The translations under genes and the position numbers were made by a program. Positions 22,451 through 34,400 of a DNA stretch of 64,000 bases are shown here, piece by piece. Position 1 is the stretch's first letter. Each line of letters opens with the position of its first letter. The DNA comes from Euptelea pleiosperma (Eukaryota; Streptophyta; Magnoliopsida; Ranunculales; Eupteleaceae). Location of the stretch: the NCBI GenBank assembly GCA_035048495.1, contig CM068545.1, positions 19,874,741 to 19,938,740 of the forward strand, written 5' to 3'. The notes beneath the pieces are model-generated. The model had not been told where the DNA came from. It searched no databases and was given only the letters and a program-made list of their open reading frames with translations.

Positions 22451-25400
22451 TGGAGAGGGAGGGACGAAGAGGGGTGCTTGGTTTTTTTATAGTCTAAGGG
22501 CATTTTCGGCTGAAAAGCACCCAAATGGGGTGCTTATGGAATTTGTGGAGTGCAAATAGTATTTCCCAATTATTATTTAATTGCTAATTATAAAAAAGTC
22601 ATAAAGTAATATATTAACAAATCCTTATTCACTTACATTAATTTCTTAACATTATATGTAATTTTAGAAAACCTATTTACTATTAACTTATAACATTTAT
22701 TTAATTTTTTATTTGAAAAAAAAAATTAGTGTTCATTTTTTTTAACCCAACCAACTTGTAGAACGGGCTAAGTTATGCAACATATAATCAATTTATACAC
22801 AATCATTGATGTTTAGTGTAAAAACCAATGAAATTGGGGGTTTTCCCAAATTTGAAATTTTCACCCTAAACGATCTTCAATCCGTGCACAAATCTAATGT
22901 AAATGCATCATAGATTCAAAAATTCAATGAATTTACTCCTAACCTATTTATTTGTTGCAAGAAACTTTATCCTTATGTATATTTCGAATTTGAAAAAACT
23001 CCAAAACGGGATTTGATTCATCCTCATGATCAATCCAAGAACCAAAAAATCTACAATGGATTGATATTTTGTATAAACAAAATGTATGAAAAGGGGTTAA
23101 ATGGATCAAATATGAGATTTATAGCAGTTTTGAGCTCAAATGAGATGTTTCCTACCTACGATTGAAATGTTTCCATACATGTCGAAACATTTCGACCGAA
23201 ATAATACATATTTACACTATCAATTGATCGAAATTTACTGTTCACGCGAAATATTTCGACATGAATGGAATTATTTGGGGAAATTTAACATTATTTCGAT
23301 GGAAGTATTCTTTCCTGTCAGTAACCTAGAAAATGGAAATATTTCGCAAAATATTTCGATAATTTCGTGAAATTTATTTCCTTGCCTGGAAGTAATTCTT
23401 ACGGTTTCTTTAAGCACCTAATCTCAGAGTTAGTAAATACAATGTCATCGATTCATCTTGTGCTTCATTGATTAAGCTTACTGCCATTTAGAGATTGTTT
23501 AACCATTGACATTGGTTTTCATATTAGTGCTGGTCATGTTTATGTTCAAATAAGGGGTCCAACCCTCTGTCTGCACGGATAAAAGTCCCTAATAGTTATA
23601 ACTAGTAATTAGTTAGTTTTAACTTCTATTTTCATGAGCGTGTTCCAGAGTTCTGATTTGGTTTCGATTCTGATTCAGAATGAGTCAATGTTGATAAAGG
23701 TGCTTGCCTAGGTGTCCTAGTGTTTTTTGAAGGCTAGGTGATATAGCGCATAGGCACCCCTAGGCTAAGCGCTCAACTAGGCAACAAAACGTACATGTGG
23801 GTGAGAAGACTAATGACTGCACACCTTGAACCTAGGGGTAGGAATGCCATTTTAAAACTTAAGCTTTTAATTTCATCAAACTTCGGGAAAATACCTCCCT
23901 CTTCTATGAGAACAGTCTCTAAGACTTTTCAGAAGCCTATTCCTATTGCTCATTCATATTGGATCTAATCAATCAATCAACGGAGCATTTGTTTGGGGAG
24001 GGGAAGTTAATAGGTTAAATATAAAGGTGATGTAGTTTGATAAATTAATATTTCAAAATTTAGTTGACCTTTGATCTTTATTTTTTAATGAGTAATATAA
24101 ATGTAAACTAATAAATTTTATAAAAAACTATGCAACTCCTTTTTATTTATCCCTTTGCATCTTAACACTCCAGCATTTTCTTTTATTTTGACAGGTTGGA
24201 GAATCCAAGCATTAAACTCCTAGGAATCATGTTCGTTATCTCCGCTGGAATTTTATTAACAGGTATGTAGCTTCATAATTTGCCCTCATTTAGTAGTATA
24301 ATTTGATTTTGTTAATAAAAATTATGGTTATTACAATTACATATTTCATCTATAAACAATTGAACACACATATGAATAATATACTAATGTTACAAGTTTA
24401 ACCTATCAATGCTATAGTTTAGAAAAATCTCGCATGCCTATGCGTAGTTACGCTGAAGTAGACACCCTTGTGAGCACACTTATGCTTTTACATACACAAG
24501 CACGTGCATACACATGCAGAAGGTGGGGGTGGTGTTCACTCGATAGAGAGGAAAGAGAAGAGAGAAAGGATGTCATATGATTAGGCCACAATGACTCTAT
24601 AATTCTTATTTATGTAAAAGGAAATACAAAGGACAAGTATACCCCTCAAGGGGAGTATTTACAGAACTACCCCTAATACATAAAATACGTAGATATACGT
24701 AGGAAAACGTATAGGATAACAATCCCCCTCAAGTTGGTGCATAGATATCTCTCATGCCCAACTTGCACAAACACTTATGGAGTTGCCAACGGGAACTCCC
24801 TTAGTGAACACGTCTGCAACTTGTTCATCAGTCTTCAAAAACGGTTTGCACACTGCCCTAGAGACAATCTTCTCTCGAATGAAGTGGCGATCCACCTCAA
24901 TGTGCTTGGCGAGATCATGTTGAACAGATTGTGAGCAATGCTGATGGCGGCCTTGTTATCACAGTGTAAGCTCACAGACCTTGAGACTGGGAAGCCAAGT
25001 TCCGCAACCAAAACCTTCAACCAGAGCATCTCATACAAGCCATGGGCCATCGCCCTGAATTTGGCAACAACAGGTTGTTTCTTGCTTCTCCAAGTGACCA
25101 GATTGCCCCTAACAAAGGTGTAATACCCTAAAGTAGATCGTCGATCATCTTTGGCCCTTGCCTAGTCTGCATTAGTGTATGCCCCTATACGCATGTGGCC
25201 ATTCTTTTTAAACAGGAGCCCTCTACTAGGAGCCGATTTGAGATATCTCAAGATCCGATGTGCTGCCTCTAGATGAACACCTCTGGGTGAGTGCATATAC
25301 TGACTGATCACACTCACTGCATAGGCAATGTCAGGTCTAGTCAGGGAGAGATAGATCAATCTCCCAACTAATCTCTGAAAGCTCCCTACATCTGGAGTAG

Positions 25401-28400
25401 CTCACCACTGGCATCTGCTAACTGGTGATTCTGCTCTATGAAGTTTCCACTGGCTTGGTACCCAACTTGCCTGAGCCCTTCAACAAGTCTAAGACATACT
25501 TCTTTGAGAGATGAAGGTCCCCTGATTGGATCTTGCAACTTCGATACTTAGGATGTACTTGAGAGGTCCGAGACCCTTGGTGTCAAACTCCTTTGCTCGC
25601 TGACGCTTCAACTTAGCCACTTCTTCTGCATCATTCCTTGTGAGAATGATGTCATCAACATAAAAAATGAGTGCAACAGTGTTCTTCTCTTGATGCTTCA
25701 CAAATAGGGTGTGATCTACTTGACTCTGAGTTAGGTATATTGTATTTTATATGTAAAACAAGAATGGACAAGATCATCTGCTTAATCCAAACTATATTTT
25801 CGTTCTTAGTCAGATGCTTGTTTGCATGCCATCTTTAACCGGATGATGATCACTTGCTGATTTTTTGTGAAAAGATATTTGTTACACTTCTCAAGCACGT
25901 CTATTGTCTCCAATCTTCTGTTGTGTGATGTAAAATGACTCATCCAAATCTGTCTGGCAGTTGCAAGGGAGACAGAATTTGAGTTTTGGGGTTTCATTTT
26001 TGTTATGCTTGCTGCTGTTATGTCTGGATTTCGCTGGTCCATGACTCAGATTCTTTTGCAGGTATGACATGTACCTGACATTTCCAGGTTAAGCTATTTA
26101 AACAATTTAGTTAAGCTACGTAAATATATCTTTCATGATTTATTATTTTCTTCATTTGCTTTGTCTTTGTTGGTTTAGAACCTGACATTTGCTTTCTGTT
26201 TGCGTTTAATGATTTCAAAATCAACATGAAGAAAGAAGCCTATGGTAAGCACTCTAGCTTATATTTCCTAATGATAGTTAAAACAAATCTAAAATAAAAT
26301 TATGAGATCCATATATATACGCGTGCATGAAAACTTGCACATGTGTGGAATTCTCAGTTTTGAATATATATAACATTATCTAACATGAGGGTGTTTAAGA
26401 GAACACAAGCTCACCTTAGTTTTGCTATGTAATACAAGATGTTTGAACTTTAAAAATAATAATTCTGAGTTGCTATTATTTGGATATTTCCAGGTTTAAG
26501 GAATCCCCTTACTTTAATGAGCTATGTAACTCCAGTGATGGCAGTGGCAACTGCTATATTCTCTCTCATTATGGATCCATGGCATGAATTTAAAGAGAAT
26601 GATTACTTCAATAGTTCATGGCATGTCCTTCGGAGTTGTCTATTAATGCTTCTTGGTGGAACGCTAGCCTTTTTTATGGTAAGACATTGGTGTTAAACTC
26701 TTTTCTTTCAATTGAATGATTGTTGTATCATGGTTTTGGGATTTTCACAAATCATTATAGGGGTGTAATCATTCTTGAAGATTCATTTCAAATTTACATA
26801 CTTTAAGAATTTTTACTCTACTTTAGAGTATGTTGATGTCTCATCATCTTTACAATTTATCTCATAGGTTTACTGTTCTAAGTTTATGCTCTCAAATGTC
26901 CATTTGTGCTCTTCCTTTTGTAGGTTATAACAGAGTACATTCTTGTCTCAGCAACCAGTGCAGTAACAGTAACAATAGCAGGAGTTGTTAAGGAAGCTGT
27001 GACTATTTTGGTATGATTTGTCTTGTTAATTATGTTCTTGATTGCCAAATGTTATGCCGCCTCTTTTTATAATTCAGCAAACCTTGGACTTGCTGTTTGC
27101 TGTTTTCTGTTTACTGCTTGCGGCGGTCTTTTTGTTGGCAAACCTATATGTTACGGTCTTTCAAGTTCATTACAGCTAAATATAGATGCGATCCTTTATA
27201 AATTCTGCCACAATATTATTGGTTGTGTTTTATTCGAAACTTTTTCTTGTCAATAGCTGCTAATGAAGTTTACATGTTATTAGATCAGGTATGAAGCACC
27301 AAATATCACCTTGTAGTTTAACCAAAAAAAAATTATATATTACCTTGTTAAGCTTCATCTCTGAACATATAGTAGAAACTTAGGGTTTGGTTCTAGGGTT
27401 TGAAAGAGAGAAGAGAAAGAGAGAAGAAAGAGAGAAAGGGAGAGCATTTATATTTCCTACATGTCTCCAAATCTTTTTTTATGTAGAAAGGGACTCTACA
27501 TGGACAAGTATGCCCTTACAGTTCATCATGGTATTACAATACTACCTTGACAACACTCCCCTCAATATGGTGCATAGGTATCTATCATGCCCATCTTGCA
27601 GAGACACATGTATAGCTGATGATGAGGAACCCCCTTAGTGAACACATCCGCTAACTATTCTTTCGTTTTCACAAAAGGGTTACAAACTTCTCTAGTAACA
27701 ATCTTCTCTCGTATGAAGTGTTGATCTACTTCAATGTGCTTTGTTCGATCGTGCTGGACTGGATTATAAGCAATACTTTTATTGCTGCCTTGTTATCACA
27801 ATATAAGCTCACTGAGTCAGTAACAAGGAACCCTAGTTCAGCCATCAAAATCTTCAACCACAACATTTTAGACAAAGTGACAAGCCATGAGCCACAACTC
27901 AAAAATCAACCTCAGCACTGGATTGTGCCACAACAAGTTGCTTTTTTACTTCTCTATATCGCAAGATTACCTCCAACAATTGTATAGTACCCTAATGTGG
28001 ATCTTCTGTCATCCTTGCCTCCTGCCCAATTTGCATCAGTGTATGACTTCACTCTCATGTGACCATTCTTCCTGAAGAGAAGTCCCTTACCAAGAGAGGA
28101 TTTGAGATACCTCAAAATCATGTATGCTACTTTCAGGTGAATGTCTATAGGTGAGTGCATATATTGGCTTCTCACACTGACCGCATATACAATATCTGGT
28201 CTGGTCAAAGAGAGATAAATCAATCTCCTGACTAATCTCTAAAAGCTCACAATGTCCTTCAATAACTCACCACTTGTCTCACCCAACTTGTGGTTCTATT
28301 CTATAGGTGTGTCTATGGGTCTGGATCCTAATTTTCCTGTGTCTTTAGTAAATCAAGGAAATACTTCCTTTGAGAAATGAAGATCTCATGTTTTGATCTT

Positions 28401-31400
28401 GCAACCTCTATGCCTAGAAAATTCTTTAGGAGCCCTAGATCCTTTATCTCAAATTCGCTACCTAGATATTTTTTTAACTTTACAACTTCAACGTCATTGT
28501 CAGTCATAATGATATCATACACATAAACCAGAAGGGCAATGGTACCCTTTCCATGATGCTTAACAAACAAGGTATGATTAACCTGGCTTTGGATATAAAC
28601 CAGATTCTTTACTGCTCGGGTAAACCTTTCAAACCATGTTCTGGGACATTGCTTTAGTCCATACAAGGACTTCTTCAATCAGCAAACTCTTCCATCCCCT
28701 CCTGCTGGTATGAATCCTAGAGGAGGAAACATGTAGAATTCTTCTTTTAGATCCCCATGAAGAAATGTGTTCTCACATCGAGCTGATATAAAGGCCACGA
28801 ATGATTTGCAACAAGAGATATGAGAACCCTTATGGAGTTCAGTATTGCAACTAGGGCAACTGTCTCAATGTAGTCAATGCCATATGTCTATGAGTATCCT
28901 TTAGCTACCAATATCGTCTTATACCTTTCTATTGACCCATTTGCCTTGTACTTCACAGTGTACACCCATCTGGATCCCACTGGCTTCTTTCCTCTATGTA
29001 AGTCAACAAGTTCCCAGGTATTGTTGTTTTCTAAGGATCTCATTTCTTCAACCATTGCATCCTTCCACTTAGGATGCTTCAACCCTTCTGCCACAAAGGA
29101 GGGAATAGAAATGGTAGACAACGAAGAAACGAATGACTTGTAGGAGGGAGACAAGGCCTTATACGAACAAAGTTACTGAGGGGGTGTTGAGTACAACTCC
29201 TCGTACCCTTTCTAAGAGCAATAGGAAGATCAGAAGCACATACGTCAGTAGTAGAGTTAGTAATAGAAACAGCTTGAACAAAAGACTCGGAGGGTAAAGT
29301 ATTACTTGGATCCAAGGATGGTACGACTGGGAATGGATCGACTATGGTCTCCCTCTTCTACTATAGACCTTAAGCTCCCCCTAAGCACTAGCACTATTGT
29401 CACACTTAGTAGTAGGTTGGTCAGTTATATCGACTAAAAGAGTGGGTGTTGGAGGAATAGTAGGGAGTAGAACATTGGAAGAGGAAGACCTCTCTTTACT
29501 ACTTCTCTCCCCCTAAAAAGAGGCGGGGAGAAAGAAAATGGTATTATCCCGAAAAGTGACATCTATAGAGACAAACTTCTTACCAGATAAGGGATGATAA
29601 CACTTGTACCTTTTGTGGGAAGAAGAATATCCAAGGAAGATGCAATTGAGAGCTTTGGATTTAACATAGAACAATGGGGACTCAAAATATGGACAAAACA
29701 AACACAACCAAATAACCGATGAGGAACTAAAAACAAAGAGCAATTTGATTTAAGGATTTGATAAGGGGTCTTAAAGTGTAAGGAATATAAAGGCATGCCA
29801 TTAATGAGATATGCAACAGTAAGAACAACATCAGACCAATAGGACTTAGGAACGTTGCTATCAAAGAGAAGGGAGCGTGCTACCTCAATGAGATGGTGAT
29901 TCTTCCTTTCAACGACACCATTCTATTGAGTGGTGTAGCTGCAGGAATTTTGATGGCCAATCCCATGTTCAACTAAGTAATGTTACAAACCTCCATACAT
30001 ATATTCACCACCTTGGTCAGTTCAGAATCTTCTGATAATCTTGATTTGAGCACCAAATTGTGTTTGAACCATCTTATGAAAAAATTTTAAATATGGAATA
30101 CACCTCATCTTTGGTCTTCATAAGATAGATCCACATACATCGTGTATGTTCATCAACAAAGCTAATAAAGTAGCGAGAGCCAAAGGGAAAAGCAACATGA
30201 GTAGCTCTCTAAACATCAGAATGCCAATATCAAAAGGAAATAAACTCTGACTATCCCTCGAAGGATAAGATTAAAACGACAATGTTTTGCAAGTCACAAG
30301 TTTCACGATGAAGTTTAGACATAGAACATAATTAAACTAAGCAGGAAATAAAAGTTTCAAGTACTAAAAAGAAACATGGCCAAGGCGTGCATGCTAACAC
30401 AAAATAGACTCTAGACTGGGTTGACTACTACTACGAGACTGTAGTGTTAAGGGCTCAATAGGAGAGGTATAGACCATCAACCTCACGTCTAGTACCAATC
30501 GTCCTCCTCATATAGGTCCTAAAAGACACATATAAGGAAAGAATGTAATATTATAATTCAAGTGTTTGGTAAGGGAATTAACAAATAAGAGATTGGAAGT
30601 AAACTTAAGAACATGTAGTACAAATGATAAGGAAAGATGGAGAGAGATTGACATTCTCTTTTCCAGACACAGATGAGAAGGTACCATCGGCAATTTTAAC
30701 CTTATCATGACCCGAACAAATAGAATATGAAGAAAATAATGAAGACATACCAAACATGTGCTCGAAGGCATTTGAATCAATGATCCAGTTGGAACTGGAT
30801 GAATGAGTAGACACATGAGCAATGTTTATGGTACCTAACTGAGCAAAGGGGGAGGTAAATATGGCAGAGGGGCCCTCTAATTGAGCAAAAAACCTTCTAA
30901 TGTTGTCAATATCGTCCCGTTGAACTAGGACTATAGAGGAAGATGGATCCTAGCCAGGTGAGAGTACCTTGGGGGGGCACCTATTCAAGTGTCAGAACTA
31001 ACACTATGAGCAGCAGGGAGAATCGGTCGGTTGGGCCATGGCGGACGACCATGCAAGTCCCAATATTTGTCCTTCAGATGACCGCGGTGGTCACAGTGGT
31101 CACACTTAGGCCTATCTCGATCCGAAAACCTCCCAGCGGAAGTCGGAGTTTGAGACGAAGTCCATCCCTTTTGAAAACGCTAGGGAGCGGAAATAGAGAC
31201 GAGAGTATACCTATCAGTAATGGGGGACGGTGCCATGGCACTCCACCGGCTCTCTTCACTCTATTCATATGAGTACACCTGATAGAGTGGCGATAGAGAA
31301 TCCCTGCTAAGAATATGTTCCTGGCTAACTTATACTTGGAGTTAAGCCCAACAAGGAATTCAAATATTCGAGTTTCCTCCACAAGCTTCTTGTACTTGTT

Positions 31401-34400
31401 GCAATCTTCAAGACACGAGGGTTGAAAAGCATGATAGTAGCCCAACTCTTCCCACATACTTCTAAGAGTAGCAAAGTAGTCAGAGAGAGACCGTTCCCCT
31501 TGATGAAGATGAGAGATACGGAAGAACAGGATACCTCAACTGATATGAGGCTGCATGGAGTTAAGAGCCAAGACATGACGGTGAGATTCTCAGTCTCCCA
31601 CTTCTCAAACAATGGGTCATCAAACATTGCAGGCTCGACAAGTTACCCAGTGATGTACCCCAACTTCCCACGGTCACCAATATACATCTAGGTTGCCTGA
31701 GACCACTCCAAATAATTCTTTCCATTTAACTTGACGGAGGAAATTTATAAGCCTGGGTTTTTGAACTCCACATGAGTCACCGTGGACCCTCCGACGCCCT
31801 CAGAGGTAACATCCGAGGGTTCTTCAATAGGTCCTCCTCTGTAACCATGCTCTGATATCAAGTAGAACTTAGGGTTTGGTTCTTGGGTTTGAAAGAGAGA
31901 AGAAAGAGAGAGAAGAGAGGGGATGGCAAAGCATGTATTTCCTACATGACTCGAAATCTTATTTATGTAAAAGGGGACTCTACATGGACAAGATGCCCTT
32001 ACAAGTTCATCATGGTATTACAGTACTACCCTGACAACACATATTAGATGGTTGTTATTCTAAATGTGGAAAGTTAAGGGAATTTGGTCAAATGGTGATT
32101 CTGCATATGTGTAGGAATTTGAGGGACAGGTTTAGTGTTGCCAACCCGATATAGTTGGGATTAGGCTTATGATGATGAAGGTCAGGCTGAGCTAGACTTG
32201 GAGTCTACAGTCAAAGTTAAGAGTGCAAATGGGAAAATGCCTAGAAAGCTCTTGCTGAAAATCTCTAAAACTTGAGAGTACTGCTACGGAAGGTATCAAA
32301 AGAGTGGGGAAGATTCCAAGATATAAGAGACTCACCAAAAACATAAGTCAATAATTTTCCATTACGTCGCATATCCAACCCAATCAGCATTATAGTAAGC
32401 ACTAAGCTGAAGTAAGCTGTAAAAGAGCAAAGCAGCACCCAAGCAAGTGAGCCTTTCAATAATTGAACGATACAAAGTAGCAGCGAGTAAGGTTTAAATT
32501 TCGGTGAAGTTCTGAAATTTCAATAATTTTTTCAGTTTTGAGCAATTTCAAAATTCCGACCACTTTCAACCAAGACCTATACAAATTTCCAGTACTTCGA
32601 CTGAGATTTTTAGATTTCATTTCAATTTTTTCCAAGACCGAAACTGATGCAAAACCAAGATTTATAACCTTGCTCATAAGGTACTGACTGAGGAGCTGAA
32701 GCAAACCAGTGTTTAAAAAGGCATTTGAAGCGGGAGCTTATGGCTAGAGGCATGCGCACTGAAGTGAGGCATAAGCAAAATGCCTCAGGGTGTAAGCCCA
32801 CTGAGGCGCACTCGCATATTGAAGACTGCCTTGAGGTGTATGCTCATAAACCTGAAATGAGGCGTGCCCACTGAGGCGCACCGAAATATCTATTTTATTT
32901 TATAATTTATATTTTCCTATATCTCTTTCATTTATTATACATTTTTATATATAAAATGGTGGGAGCATGAGGCTTATGCTTGATGCTTTTAGGCCTACGG
33001 GTAATGCCACCGCTCCACACCTCCACCTTCTAAAACACAAGCAAACTGAGTGACAACTGCAAAGGTGATGTATGGTCCTAGAATAGTAAGATTTACAAGA
33101 CTCCAAACCATCTATACTAGGTAGGGTCCAAAACTGCACCAAAACTAATTGGTTTCCGAAACCATATAGTATTTCCTGTCGCCCCTAACCGAAACCGAAA
33201 TGTTTCAGGCGAAAAGTTTCGGTTTTGGCCGAAACTTTCAACCATGCAGATTCAACATACAAATGCATAAGCCAAGCATTAAAAAAAAAGAACTTGAGGA
33301 GAAAGGCAAGAAGAGGAGAGAAACCGAATGATTTTTAATTTTACAATTATAGCTTGTGTCATCTCTTGCAATATTAGTTCTTAATATGTTGTTTGTAATT
33401 TTTCTTTATGTAACTGTTTGTTCTTGGTGTTTAATCTCATTTTCAAACACCTAAGCTCTTTTATCTCTGACCATGCCATCTATCAGCTCATGTATCCCCC
33501 CAGCATAAAGTCCACCTAGTTTCTTTTTGAGGATTACATTAGTTTCTTATATATTACATTTTTCTTAACTTCCAGTTCTTGCTCATACTGGTTCTGCTTT
33601 TCGGAGAAGAGCTATGATTCTAGTCCCTGCTAAATAGGATTTTCTCTGCACATTTTCTTGAAGAACAGTTTAACCATGATGCTGAGACAATTTTTACTGA
33701 TGTGTACCACTGGTTTTCTAATATTTTTACTTACAGAGACATTTTTACTTTTAGTGGAAACTGAAGTTTCATTATTTCCTATGTAATGCATGTTCAGGTT
33801 GCAGTGTTTTACTTCCATGATCAGTTTACTTGGTTGAAAGGAATTGGACTCTTCACAATTATGGTTGGTGTCAGTTTATTCAACTGGTACAAGTAAGTGA
33901 TCAATCCTTATAATTTTTGGGCGAAAATGTTTGTACTTGTTAAAAACTGTTGGATAATTATCCGTGCTATCTTGAATAAACTCAATGGTGTGTTATAAGT
34001 TTCTGAAATTGTGTTCTTGAGCTCCGAAATTGATGGGGCTGCTCAGTTTGGCAGAGCCGGACATTGATCAGCAGTTTATTAATACTTGGCGAGTTTCGAA
34101 GACTGGCCTTATTTGGTCGCTAGTTTATCCCATCAACTTTAGATATATAGAGGAAGTGAAACTTGTCAAATAGATCGCAAAGCAAATGCTTTGTCCTAAT
34201 ATTTATGAACAACAATGTAACAAGGACACTCAATTTTCTCTAGTTTTCTGTGTCAGACACCGTGTAGTACTCACGTGTTGGACACATGCTGATACACATT
34301 TTCAGATAAATAGTGATTTATTCGAATATTTTGTTTTCAGCTATTATTTATATAAGTTATATGATTTTGATGTATATCAACATATGGAATAAATTATATG

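Larger units (their letters stand above)
27371..32039 (-). mobile_element. Complete but decayed Copia retrotransposon in intron 9, antisense, 5-bp TSD CATAT
   Basis: LTRs at 27371-27555 and 31861-32039, about 85% alike by eye. CATAT flanks the element at 27366-27370 and 32040-32044. The primer-binding site on the minus strand, TGATATCAGAGC (31849-31860), fits initiator tRNA-Met. The polypurine tract is the complement of CTCCCCTCAAT (27556-27566). Minus-strand remnants from right to left are Gag (about 31627-31000), the GAG-pre-integrase/protease region ([11 protein letters not shown], about 30780), integrase C-terminal part ([20 protein letters not shown], about 29640), RT ([27 protein letters not shown] near 28510) and RNase H ([15 protein letters not shown] near 28200). 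Several frameshifts and stops make it non-autonomous. Confidence 0.93.

Noticed and set aside
22057..22559. Open frames of 60-117 codons on both strands
   Set aside because: Products of CT/GA microsatellites and inverted arms of the MULE MITE.
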